A DNA stretch of 64,000 bases from assembly GCA_015501585.1 (NCBI GenBank), contig JADNRY010000327.1, forward strand, positions 1 to 64,000, read 5' to 3'. Below the pieces are notes generated by a model. It made no database searches, was not told the origin of the DNA, and saw only the letters and a list, made by a program, of their open reading frames with translations. This document shows, in pieces, positions 46,851 through 59,035 of the stretch (position 1 is its first letter; every line of letters starts with the position of its first letter). Source of the stretch: Rhodocollybia butyracea. Lineage: Eukaryota > Basidiomycota > Agaricomycetes > Agaricales > Omphalotaceae. The translations under genes and the position numbers were made by a program.

Positions 46851-48308
46851 GATGGGCAACTGAGGTCTGGTGGAATGCGGAGCTTTGTACCTTTTATTGG
46901 GTTTTCAAAGTAGACTGTAGGTACGAAGTTCCTAGCAGCAGCTAGTCGCAACAGAGGGCCATCTGATAATGATTGAGAAATCACTAGTAATTATCATGAA
47001 GTTTGAGGGGCGTCCTAGTCTAAACGTTATTTTTGGGACAATCTATACCATAGTAAGTACTCTAACATTGTTCCTTGTCGAACCACGGTCGAACCCGGAA
47101 CTGCTGGAGTCTGAGAGATATCATGATGCTCGGGAGGGACGATGGTGCGCGGAGAAAGAGGACTAGACATTGAAACAATTCCCCGAAGAGTCAAAGTCAT
47201 CATTACTCACTGCTCAGGCTCGCACGTACAACAACAATGGAATCCGTCCCCTGCTTCGCTCGTGTCTTGGCTTCATCAAAGTCCTACATTCAGCCTCAGA
47301 CAGCAAAACTTCGGCGATAGCACATATTACTCTATCCTATTTGTAAAAGGGTCAGGTAGAAGAGTCATTTCCTCTCTAAGTCCGACTACTACATATCAAC
47401 CATACTAACTTCTGATGCACCCCTTGAAGCTTGAAGCTTGAACCCTTGCAAAGCAGTGGCAGATTGCACCAAAACATGTCAAGAAAATCATCCCTTAGAG
47501 CCAGGTCAAGGCACTATTCTTGCAATTCAGTCTTATGGTTTGCTGAGCAGCTGAGGGCCGTTACAATATTTGCTCAGCTGGCGCCGATGTTTCATGGAAA
47601 GTTCAGTAGTCAACTGAGGTGTCTAATAATTGGTATTTACTTCGACAAAAGATACGAGAGAGCTGGCCTATAACTTATAGCCCTCTGCGCCTGCCCATCC
47701 CATGTAGCTTCTTCATGCCATTGACTTCGATTCAGCAAAGCACCTAACCGAAGGTTAGTGAAAACATATTTCTGCAATTGACCACGGCTTCTCAGTATCA
47801 AGTCTACCTACTTATCTACCAAGAAAGACGACAATCAACTGCATTATTATAAATACATACTGAAGGGGAAAGCAAACACAGCATAGAGATTCAGAACTTG
47901 GTGTGTAACAAAACAGACTCTGTATGTAATGAGAGAGACGACGTCTTGTTTACACGTGAGGAGGTCAAAGAGACGACGAGGACGGACTCGAAAGGATGAA
48001 TAAGGAGCCTCAAGCACGTATTTGTGCCTGTGGGGTGGGTCCCGGAGGGAGCAGGGGATAATCGAGTGCGATATCCGATACGTGTGTGTGCGCGCGCAGA
48101 CAAGAAGAACGGCATCACATCAAGGACGGATTGCGGAAAGCCATCAACTTGCAAGGATTCCAGGAGCATGCGCGAGTGTGATCCGGAGACGGAGAACGGA
48201 GGCAATCCATCTAGCCTGAGCGAGGCGAGACAGAACAGTGTGCTTGAGGCTTGAGCTACAGGGGCGTACGATGTTGTCGTTTATTGTCGAGCGTAGAAAA
48301 TCCGCTTC
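46851..48308. other. No recognisable gene
   Basis: Short frames only, none with motifs. The right part is the 3' flank of upf1; a (GT/GC)n run lies near 48083-48098. Confidence 0.35.
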
Positions 48309-51300
48309 TAGAAAACAGTAACCCCGGACTGCGTCCCCGTATACTGCGACTTCATGTCGTCCATATCCCCACTCTCGTCCTGGTCCCGGTTCTTGTAATC
48401 GTACTGCGATACGCTCCCCAGGTCCGTCCCAGCGACAGAGGAACTACCGAACGAAGGCCGTCGGCGCAAGCGGTCGCTTTGGGTGAATGTGAGGTTGTTG
48501 TTGTTGCTGTTGTGGTTATTGTGGCCATGATTATGGTTATTGGAAGAGCGGTCCCCGGCGACACTCCCAATAACACTACTTGCATCCGTGACACTGGGCC
48601 CAGCATCCTGCGAGATGATACTCGACGCATAGCTCCCGTACGTGCTGCGCTTCGCGCCCACGCCGCGGGGGACGCTAGCGCTGAATGGGCCAGAGGCGGT
48701 GAACATGGGGAGGCCGGAGGAGTAGGTTGCTTGGGAGCGGAGGGATTGGACGTCGGAGGGGATATACCCGAGGGCGTCGTGCGTACGGTAGAAGCTCGCG
48801 TCGAAGCGGCTGGGGGTGCCAGAGCGGCGACCTAAGGTGAGAGGTGAGGTGACATCCAAGATATCGAGAGATAACAAACAAACACGCACCATCAGACATC
48901 AACCCACCCCCTCCTTGTACAAGATAATCCCTTGCATTAATCTCATGCCTCCGGAACTGATCCATCGATTTCCCAAGCGATCTTCTAGGCTTGCTGAACT
49001 GGATCATGCTAGGCTGCAAATTACTAAGCGGGCCTTCGACCAGGGTGTTCTTCTCCTTGTAGTGCGTGAGGAGATAATGCCAGAGGGGATGCTGTTGAAA
49101 GAAAAAAAACGTAAAAAGCCATCAGTTGTCTGAATATACCTCGAACAACGTATCGCAAAAACCATTACCCACCTTACTCAGCACCTTCGGATTCCCCAAA
49201 ATAACCGTTCCGTACTTCGCCCTCGTCAGCGCGACATTTAGCCTCCTCGGGTCATTCAAGAACCCAATTCCCTGATGCTCGTTGCTCCGCACACAACTCA
49301 ATATAATATAATCCTTCTCTCGTCCCTGGAACGCATCGACACTCGCGACTTCGATCTCCTTGTACAAATCTTTCTTGAGGGATCCGTTGAACTGCATGTA
49401 GTTGACGATGTAGGACCGCTGGCCCTCGTAGGGCGTGACGACGCCGATTTGGGAGGGGACGACACCGGATTTGAAGAACTTTGTGACGATTTTTTCGACG
49501 TTGGAGGCTTCGGTTCTAGAGAAGGGTTAGTTGTAAATCGTAAATCGCGCGACATGGAGGGATGGGGGAAAGCCAACCCACCTATTCAAAAACGATGTCC
49601 CACTACTCGAAATCTCCTCCTGCCCAAGATTCTGATAGAAAAACATCGGCATCTCCGGTGCCGGCCACGGGAAATCCACATTCTTCCTCAGCCTTTCCGG
49701 CGCAGTGACCCCGTTCTGCAGCGTCCCTTCGTAGAACATGTTTGAGGGGAACTCGGAGAGGCAGGGGTGCATGCGGTACTGGACTTGCAAGCGGATGGGA
49801 CGGTTGCCGAGGACGACGAGCCGCTCGAAGAGGGACTGGGTGAGCCCGGCACGCGCGGCCTTTTTGTTCATAATGACGGGGCCGAGCTGCTGGTGGTCCC
49901 CGACGAGCACGACTTGTTTGCAGCCCAGGACGAGGGGAATCATGCATTCTGTGAAAGATAGTTATAACCCGGAATATTCTTCTGTTACGGAAAGAAAGGG
50001 GGACTCACCAGGCTCCGCAGCCTGCGTCGCCTCATCGATCAACACCGTCCTAAACTTCAACTTGCTCAGGCGCGGATCCCCCGCACCGACACAAGTGCAG
50101 CAAATCACATCCGCGGCGCCCAATATCTCCTTCTCGCACTGTCGAATCAACGTCTTATACTTCCTCTCGTCATTGCTGCTCAATTCTCCTTGCTCGTTCT
50201 TCAGCATGATAAGCTTCTGCAATTCCGTGTGGGTAGTACTATTCGTCACTTGTTGATGTAAGCTCAGGAACGCTACGCTCGAGTCGAGCGCTTCGCGAGA
50301 TTTAGCCGTGAGTCGCACGACTTTGAGGCCGGTGGCATGAATCTTTTCTGTGAGTTGATCTACGGCGACATTGGACGGGGCGCAGACGAGGACCTGGTCC
50401 GGGTTCATTTTGGCGAGGTGGTAGACGATGGAGGCGGAGGTGACCGTTTTGCCTGTGCCGGGAGGCCCTTGGATGAGGCTGATGGGTTTTTGGAGGACGC
50501 TTTTGACGGCGAACATTTGGGAGTGGTTGAGTTCGGGGAGGCCGGGAGCTGAGAAGCGCTTGGGCATTTGGGTACGCAGGTTTTGGGGCTCGAGTTCGTG
50601 CCCGAGGAGTTTGTGGTACTTTACTCGACGTTAGATTGCGTTGGGTAGGAGGGTAGAGGACTTACGATGTACCCGCTGACGCTTTTTTCGTCGACAGCAA
50701 AGGTCTTCATGGCGAGCTGCATCCTGTCGAAACTAGTAGACTTCCACACAAAGTCTGCGGCAAAGTTGAGGGTGCAGTCCGAAGGTACGCCTTCGGTCCT
50801 ACGTAACTCTAGACCAACTTCGTCTGAAACGTCTAGAAAAGAGTTAGCAACGACACATATTGTATGAAAGGATACACACTGTTGGGAATCTTGATAACGT
50901 GCCCAACGCCCTCCCAAGCCTTATGCATCTCCCCGCTATACCTTAACCTCAACTCGTCCCCAACGGCTAACCTCACCTCCCCGCTCTCGAGCTTTGGCAG
51001 ACAAAACCACGCAACCCTCTTCTGATTCAGCCCCAAATCCCACCTGACAACGATATCCGTCTGGGTCTGGCTCTCCTTAAGCCTCTTATCATAATCCGCC
51101 TCGATTTTAACAAGAGGACCAAAGATATTCTGGTACTGATACGCATCCTCGTACCGCAGCAGAATCGGCAGTGGATCATCATCCACGCCTGGTTTTTCGA
51201 GATCTTCAAGGGTAGCGTTGGCGTTTTCGCGCCAAAGGTCTTCCAAACGGTTGATCTGGGAAAACGAAATCTGGCGAGACCGGAGCTGTTCGGTTTCAGT

Positions 51301-51982
51301 TGGCGGCTTGACGAGCCAGGACAGGAACGACCTGTCGTCGATGAGAGGCGCCCACAGTGCTGCATTCCATTGGATTTCCTTGGAAATAGCAGCACAGGGC
51401 TGTCTACAGAGCAGAACAACGACAGTATCGCTTTTGGCGGGGATGAAACCGAGCATGAAGACGTTTTTGCTACCGCAGTTGTAGCATTCGGGTGTTGTTT
51501 CTCCCAAGGGGCTTTCTGCGTGCAATATGACCTCCTTGTGTTTTGCACGGACGAGATGATTGACAATGTGGGAAGCTGAAGTGTTTCCGCGAGAGTTGCA
51601 GAACCATTTCGAGCAGATGAGGCATTTGACGACGGATGCTGGGGAATGAATACCGCAGTAGCTGTTAAAAAAGAGTCAGTACTCATCGAGTAAAGTAAAA
51701 AAGCGGGTACCTGCAAGCATGCGGAGGAAGATCAACAGCTCCTTCGTCCTTTAAGTCATCCAAAACTGCATCGAAATCTTCATCTATCCCGTTTCTTGTA
51801 TGATTATTATTTCCGTCGATTACTGATTCGCTGTGATGTTCTGAGAGCGAAAGACTAGAAAGGTCGACAGAAGAAGCGTTGTCTTGCGTATTGGCCGTAT
51901 AAATCGACGAAGTGTCGTCGACGATACCTATCCCGCCATACGAAGACGCAGAGTCGTACTGGAAGTTGTCGAAGGAATCCAT
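48309..51982 (-). CDS. upf1: UPF1/NAM7 RNA helicase of nonsense-mediated decay
   Basis: The minus-strand ATG at 51982 reads '[19 protein letters not shown]'. The Cys/His-rich zinc region follows ('[20 protein letters not shown]', '[14 protein letters not shown]', '[12 protein letters not shown]'), which binds UPF2. Next are the 1B beta-barrel ('[20 protein letters not shown]') and superfamily 1 helicase motifs: Walker A 'GPPGTGKT' (about 50475), 'VLIDEATQA' (motif II, about 50035), '[10 protein letters not shown]', '[20 protein letters not shown]', '[19 protein letters not shown]' and 'LNVALTRAK'. The C-terminus (48309-48830) is Ser/Gln/Asn-rich with several SQ/TQ sites ('SQYTGTQSG'), as expected for SMG1-type phosphorylation. 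Short introns break it; no frame break was found. A decayed copy is at 740-1980. Confidence 0.96.
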
Positions 51983-52480
51983 TGGTGAGGGTGACAAGTT
52001 GAGTCAACTTTTATCAGAATAGTAAATTAAGTCAGCCGGCGCTTATGTAGTATTTAATTGCTACTACTAGCGCTGGTACGCAGACGGTTGAACGTTGAAC
52101 GCAGGCTATGTCCTCAGATGACCGACATATATAGGTATGTACATTTCCACTGGTGTGCCACCGCTGCGGATCAAGGCAGCGTGCAAAGCTGGCGTCCACA
52201 TGGATTCCCCTGTTACCTGTACAACCATCTCTCCCCAAATCAACGCGACAAGGTAGCCGAGGTCGAAGAAGCTCGTAAAAGCAGAACTTACTGCTCTCAG
52301 AGAAAAACAGAAAAGATCCTCCATTCACCCACTCGCCGTAAACGAAAGAAGAATTTCACTTTTCAATTCTTCATCGCCGCCGTTGGACCATCTCAGATAT
52401 CATTTTCACGATTCGATTGGCATGGTGTAGGATAGGCCAGGAAAATCAGGCCAGATCAAAGTGGTTAAGCCCTGTGTGTA
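51983..52480. other. upf1 upstream region, no gene
   Basis: No coding motif and no clear TATA box at the usual distance. Confidence 0.35.
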
Positions 52481-52947
52481 GAATGGCAAGTGAGAGTGAT
52501 AATCACAGCTCCAAGTCAGTGCCCATAGGTTACCAAGATCAGTTGGGGCTACTCCATCCGCTCCTGCTCTCGACTTGGCCACTCTATCCACTCCTGCTCC
52601 CAACTCGGCCACTCCATCCACTTTGGACATAGTAGGTTTGATCAATTCCAGGGATACGACCCTCAGGACCTATTTCGAGGACAAAGTAAGCACGTTACAG
52701 CTTGTGCAACATTCACGATTGGGACAATTGGAGGAAGAGTTGCACGATGAACGCCAACGATCGATGAATCCCCGAGAAAACTGCAAGAAGCAGAGAGAAC
52801 GTTGAGCACAACGAGGGACTTGTGAAGGTTGAGGCGCCACTGGAGCATGGAGAGAACGTTGAGGACAACGCGGAAATTCTGAACGCCGAGCCACAGGAGC
52901 ACGGAGGGAACGACGTTGACCCTAAGCGCAAGCGCAGGGAGGAATGA
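52481..52947 (+). pseudogene. Short coiled-coil ORF remnant
   Basis: The frame at 52550-52805 reads 'ATLSTPAPNSATPSTLDIVG', then 'LINSRDTTLRTYFEDKVSTL' and 'HSRLGQLEEELHDERQRSM', a coiled coil. After one break near 52800 the text 'EHNEGLVKVEAPLEHGENVE' and 'DPKRKRREE' continues to a stop at 52947. It looks like the end of a nuclear coiled-coil protein that lost its frame. No family is recognised. Confidence 0.35.
52545..52625. repeat. Short tandem repeat, ~30-base unit
   Basis: About two and a half units of a CACTCCATCCACTCCTGCT-like sequence followed by CCAACTCGGC; in the frame above it encodes repeated 'ATLSTPAPNS'-type peptides. Confidence 0.6.
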
Positions 52948-53088
52948 ATCTTGACCGCTTGTGTATCATGGACCATACCTAGTCTACTGGCAGAACCGTG
53001 TGTATGTTACTGAAACTGTGTCTTGGTCAACCGTACTTATACTATGCATGCATCGATTTCGACTCATATTCCTGCTTTTGATGTTTTC

Positions 53089-53115
53089 TTTTTTTTTTTT
53101 TTTTTTTTTTTTTTT
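53089..53115 (-). repeat. Poly(A) tail of the LINE (T run on plus strand)
   Basis: 27 uninterrupted T on the plus strand lie just beyond the end of ORF2 on the minus strand. The length points to recent insertion. Confidence 0.85.
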
Positions 53116-53338
53116 GAGGTACGTGTTTACAAGGAAACATTAGCACAGGCAACTGTATACTAGACTGGCCCACTGTACTACGTAATTTGTGAAGGGGAAC
53201 TTCCGAAGAAAAACCTTCATGGAGGTAGGGAGAAAATGGAACCTCCACCGAGGAAATGCATGATGAGTAGAGACTCTGCACGCAGCTTTCACTACAGTGT
53301 GGGGCTTCGAGCGCTGCCAGGTTCATGGTGATCCTTGG

Positions 53339-56300
53339 CTATTCCGCATCTGTGTCTGTGTGTAGACTCTGCGGTCGGTACTGATTCAGAGGCCCGATAC
53401 CCACTAAAACCTCGGGTTCTCCAGTCCAATCAATTTGCGAGTCATGTGACTCCTCAATAACCTTACTCCATGTCTGAAGTACGAGCTTTTTTGTTAAGGC
53501 TCTTTTTTGCCAGCGAGGGGCATAGGTCAGTATCTGATCCCTTCGAATTCGTTGATTCAGAACTTGACACAAGCGTCCATGCACTTCTTTTTCAGAAACG
53601 TCTTCATTATCTCGGTCTATGACACATTCACAGCGGATCTTCCAGATAAGGTGGGCACTTTCAGTAACCAGGATTGTAAAAAGGCGCTTGACTCCTGGCA
53701 TAGGTTTGCCATCCTGGCTTCTGAATTCAAGGGTATTACATCCTAATATGATCCCCATAGAGGGTTCTGGCCAATCGCCATAGTCATGGTCTTTGGGCCA
53801 TAGATCTTTTGCTATGTCCCATATGAGACGGCACCATGGTCTCTTACAGTGGAGCAGTATGTGCTCCAGGTCTTCTGTTGCACCACAATCAGAGCAGGTG
53901 GCCCGCTCCTCATATCCTGGAATGTGTTTCCAGTATTTTCCAACTTTGTGGGCACCATGAAGTGCTGTCCACATGAAGTTTCGGGCTCGCCTTGAGATGT
54001 CTGTGTCTCGTATTGACTTCCAGATTGCCTCAGGTTGGGGTTTCTTCTTGAGTACAGGTGAGATTTCATTTTGGACTTTTTCGATCATGCGTTTAGTTGC
54101 AGGCCTAGGCTCGGGCACATTCTGTTCCTTGATAGAGTGGTAAGCAAGTGCCTGGGTCAGTTTGGTAAGTACAATGCCAGTCACATCACCCTGCATTGAG
54201 GGTGATATCTTAAGTTCTGTTCCGTCGGTATTTACTGCAGCCCCAAATGCCAGTTCATTTGCACCATCATAGGCTCTTTGGTTTTGGCTACGCACAGCCT
54301 TCCGGAAGATAGTTGGGGCATTGCGCTTGCGGAGGTGGCTAAGTATGGCTTTATAGATTGCTGCATCCTTCACTTTAGTGAAGCCCTCCATGTCCCAGTT
54401 TGTAAGTCGCTTTGTTATTGATGTGAGTAGTTGCTCATTGGATGTGTGACATCGTAGGGGGATGTTAACTGGGGCCTGTGTAAGGATGTGCAATAGCATT
54501 GCAGCTGCAGCCGTGGGCGAGGTTTGCCGTTGGTCTGCAGGTAGAGTGATAGTGGAGTTCCTAGGGTCATTGTCCCCATACCAGGCACCTCCCCCCCCTT
54601 GTGCATCTGCTGCTTGGGGTGTAGACAATGTCCTGCACAGTAGACGTCTGTTATCTGCTGTGGGTCAGCAATGTCATCAGTGGGCCCGTCAGAGATAGGT
54701 AAAGTCCCCCAGTCCCGTTTTGAGAATACCCGGAACCCTTCAGAGATATTATTGACTACCAGTTTAGTGTCGAACAGGATATCTCCCTCTTCTAATTCAA
54801 TGTTTGCATAGGTATCTTCACCTGGGACAATTGTAGGATTCCACTTGTCATATAGGTGATTTAGGCGTTGGGCCACAAACTCAGCACATGCGTGGGGATT
54901 AGTACAGTAATTTTTTTCGGTCAGTTACACAGGGACCGCAGAGGCAACATTGTAGGGGGAGGTGATCATTGGCACTGAGGCGTCCTAGCATACGGAGTGC
55001 ATCCTCAACATAGATTACTCCATGGGTGGAGCGCAAACACCTGCATCTGGGGGTGTTATTTATTTGTCGCTTATGCTTATTGGCTCCGATATGGTGCCAC
55101 AAAGGCATGCGGAGCAGTACTGCTCTAGATGGTTTTAAGGCGTTGAATTCAAGGCCATATTTTTTGGCAGTTTTAATCATATCACAAAGTAATGGCCTTA
55201 GGTTCCTAGTGGTAGGCTTCCAATCCTGGAGGAATGAGTTCACTCTTGATGCTGGTGCAGCCTGGGATGTTCTCAGGACATTGTTGCTTATGGAGGTGTC
55301 AGCCAGGTAGGCCCACCGGGGTCTCTTCTCAGGGTTAAGTTCAAGGTATTTTTTTGCTCGCATCAGCTGGATTGCCTCATTTCTTGCTTGTAGGTTAAAG
55401 ATCTTTTTACCTCCCACAGCACTGTCAGTTTCCATAACTGCTTTGCTGATTGGGGGTTGTAGGAACTCTTGTTGGATCTTCATAAGCCGTTTGGTGATGT
55501 GCTCTGGCATACCACTTGCAGCAGTAAGGAACTGGGTTAGGGAGCCTAGGGTGAGGTTCAGCATGTGCCTTTTGGCTTCAAAGGTGGGGTGCCTTTCTTG
55601 GCATCGGCTAAGGATAGACTCAATGCGTTCTATTATTGGGAGCCAGGGCTGAGCCGGGTCCACACAGTTTCCAATGTGCGCCCCCAGAATGCGAATGGTG
55701 GACCCGTCGGGGGTAATTTTTATATGTCCAGGTATGGGGTTTGTGTCAGGATTAAGTTTGCGGGTGAGAAGGAGATTTCCTCGGTACTCCTCATCCCCTA
55801 CTGGTACTATCTCAGTTTTGTTCACATTGAATTTTGCACTAGATGCCTTGCACCAGTCATCCAGGATTCCCTGGAGGTCATCAAAACTGTCATGTTCCGA
55901 GAGGTAGACAGTAGTGTCATCAGCAAAGAGGGATGTGACAAGGTGTTCTGTTACACCAGGTATCTCAAAGCCGCTGAGCTTTGGGGAGCTACGTAACATC
56001 TCTGCCAGCGGCTCAATTGCAAGGTCAAAGAGTATGCAAGACAAGGGGTCCCCTTGTCTTACTCCTCTGGTGAGAGTGTATGGGGTGCTGACTTCCCCAT
56101 TTATTATTACACAAGTCTCAGCTCCGGTGTAGAGGTGACGTACAGTGTTAATGAAGGAGGCTGGGAGATTAAAAGCCTCTAGGGTCTTCCACAGGTATTT
56201 GTGGGACACTCGGTCATATGCTTTTTCCTGGTCTAAAGCAACAATGGCTCCGTTCTGGAGCTCATCTTCTGCATACTCAATAAAAGTGCTGGCCAGGTGG

Positions 56301-58612
56301 ATCTGGTCAAGGATGCTCCTTCCTGGGAGGAAGCCTGCTTGGTCCAGGTGTATGAGGCTTGGTACCACAGCAGTTACTCGTTCAGTAAGTGCTTTTGTGA
56401 AAGTTTTGTAGTCTGTGTTCAGCACAGTAATTGGCCTATAATTTGCAATGTCAGTTACATCTTTTTTCTTATAGATGGGGCACATCCATCCTCTATTGAA
56501 GTGGGTCCCAGGAGTGATACCCCGTATTGCAATGTCATTAAAAATTTGGGTTAAAAAGGCTGCAACATTAAAGGTAGGCTTATTTAGGTCACATTTCTGG
56601 TCCGCAACATAGCGGTGGTGTAGTTTCTGCCAGAGTTCTACTGGGATGCCATCCATACCTGGTGCTTTTCCTTTTGCACCAGCAAGGAGTGCCTTGGCTA
56701 CTTCACTGTCATCAAGCAGGTGAGCCATGGAATTTTTCTCCTGTGGGCCAGCAGCGCGTTTGACATTTTGGCTGAGTACCTCATTAATTGCATGGTCCTT
56801 CATCATGGGATCATCTTCTGTAGGGTCCAGCTGGGTACTGGCATGATAGTCCCGGGCTAGCTCAGCCATCTCATCTGATCTCCTTATATACTCCGGGGGC
56901 TCGGAGTTTGGCCGCTTCAGCATTGGGATTGGGTCGCGTGGTTTTACCTCTTTCATGTAGTTACATGAGAGCTTGGTAACAGAGTCATTTTCAAGCTCCC
57001 CTCGGGTTCGGTTGCTGAGTTTTTTGTTGGACCGGGATCGTAGTGCAATTTTGCTCAGTTCTAGGTCAATTTTTGCAATCTCAATAGCATTCTGGGCAGG
57101 GTTCAGGCCTATATTCTGGGTAAGGACGTTCTTCTCTTTCTGCAGTTTGATGAACTTATTTTTTGCTGTACCTACAGTGGTTTTCATGACTTGCCGTTGG
57201 AGAGACACTATGTCCTTTTTCAGGTTGGCATAAGAGACCTGGGGGTCCTCCTTGTGTGGATTAGTTTTAATAGATTCTTCGCACTTCATGCAGAGCTTCT
57301 GGATTTCTGTAATAAGGTTGGCGTTTTCAAGGGAGAAGGGCTGGATTGCATATCTACCCTTGCCCTGGTGTGGGACTTCCGGCGTGATAACAGTCATGGT
57401 TACCATGCGGTGGTCAGTTATGCCTATGGCTCGGTCAGAGATTTCCCACTTGATACATCGGTTTGCCATATGGTCAGAGACATATATCCGGTCTATGCGC
57501 GACAGGGTAACCTGGCCGTTTGCAGTATGGTGTGTATGTGTAAATCCCCGTTCTGTAGGGTGTGTTGCCCGCCAACCATCCTTTAAGCGGAAGAGAGATT
57601 TGAAGCAGAGGAGGGCATCTACAGCCCCATGATGGTCTATTCTATCAGTTGAGCGGTCAAATGCCTCTTCAACCACATTGTGGTCCCCCAGGTGGATGTC
57701 CACTGGTGGGAGCTTCAGCGTCAGCCATTTGTCTGTAAGTTCATTCCAAAAGTCCATATTGTCCACCATTGTAGTATTCGGTGCGTATGTGGCCAGAACA
57801 GTCAGGGTTTTATTCTGGTGCCATGGGATAGTGATGCATAGGGCGCGCCCTTCAATAACAGTATATTCTTTTGTCATTGATGTATTTACAAGGTCTCTAT
57901 GTAGGATAATAGCTACACCAGCTGCGTTAGGCTGGGCAGGGTTAATGGTGCTGTGGATCTTCACTTTTTTCCCATATCGGGATTCGATGTCCATGACATG
58001 TGCGGGGGTCCAGTGTGTTTCCATAAGGCCACACACCGCCAGGTTATAGTGGCGCTCTGTTATTAGGGAGTATACATCATGGAATTTGTGATTCGGGTGG
58101 GATATCTTATCTGCACCACGGCCCTTGATGTTGAGGGATGCTATGGTCAGGTTTCCTCTTATTTTTTTTCTGTGTTCACTTGTTTGTGCTGCATTGAGTC
58201 GTTGACTTGAACGAAGCTGCGCAAAATGCGCTGGTGCTTCCTCAATGGGAATAGGGATTGCGCGGGAGCGCCCCTGGTTGCGATTAGCTCGTCGTGGCCT
58301 ATTCTGGCTAGGTGTTACTCGAGGTGAGGGTGGAGGTGGTATACCTCTGTCCTGCATAGCAGGGTGGGATTGGGTAGGTGAGGGGTTTTGAGTAGGTAAG
58401 TCCATCTCCTGAGTCACGGTGGGGTTCCGGGAAACCCCTACAGGAAATGGGTCACCAGGCTCATCACCTGGCTCCCTACCCATCCCGTGTTGCCCACCAT
58501 AAGAAACATTACAACTGGTCCCAGCACGACTGAAGCCGGAGGGCTGACTTGCAGCATGCTGAGAGCCAGAGGGGGTCACGCACATCCCACAGACGATTGG
58601 TAAGTTACTCAT
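53339..58612 (-). CDS. LINE ORF2: endonuclease, reverse transcriptase, RNase H (frame-broken)
   Basis: The main frame (58612-54899) starts 'MSNLPIVCGMCVTPSGSQ'. The apurinic-type endonuclease reads 'ASLNIKGRGADKI', 'GLMETHW', 'HLGDHNVVEEAFDRS' and 'GITDHRMVTM'. The reverse transcriptase reads 'ANYRPITVLNTDYKTFTKAL', 'DQAGFLPGRSILDQI', 'IVALDQEKAYDRVSH', 'GVRQGDPLSCILFDLAIEPL' and the active site 'LFADDTT'. After a slip at an A7 run the text continues 'NPHACAEFVAQRLNHLYDKW', 'VYCAG' and, after a C8 slip, 'GGGAWYGDNDPRN', an RNase H-type region. 'CSDCGATEDLEHILLHC' is the C-x2-C-x7-H-x4-C zinc motif common at the end of these proteins. Both slips lie in homopolymers, so the element may be intact in reality. 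Confidence 0.9.
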
Positions 58613-59035
58613 ATATAAGAAGAGGAGGAGAGGACATCCCCGATCCCCGGGGACAGGGCTATTCCCATACCTTCACCCCGTTATTGGGTACTGGAGCTTC
58701 TGGAATGGGATTATCCGACAAGCCACTTGGCCGGCGACACTGGGTCATTGGTGCTAGCAGTGATGGCTAAACACTAGTTATAGTTCAATCAGTTAGTAAG
58801 TTGATGCTCAAGGACCCAATTCCTTGGTCAATTGCGGGGAATGGCTATATCATTCAGGAATGGTTAGGGGGCTAGTTAAGCAATCTAAAGTACAGGGGCA
58901 TGTATAAGAGGTAGGCATAGACATGATGGTAGGCATAGGTGACAGTTAGTAGCTAATGCACATGTAGTATGGTCATCGGAGAGACTTTACGAGGCAGCAT
59001 AGGTGTAGTACAAGAAGAGATGTTATGCCCTACGG

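Noticed and set aside
48251..48835. 194-codon plus-strand frame opposite the UPF1 C-terminus
   Set aside because: It mirrors the codon pattern of the minus-strand UPF1 tail, has no motif and no splice logic; a shadow frame.
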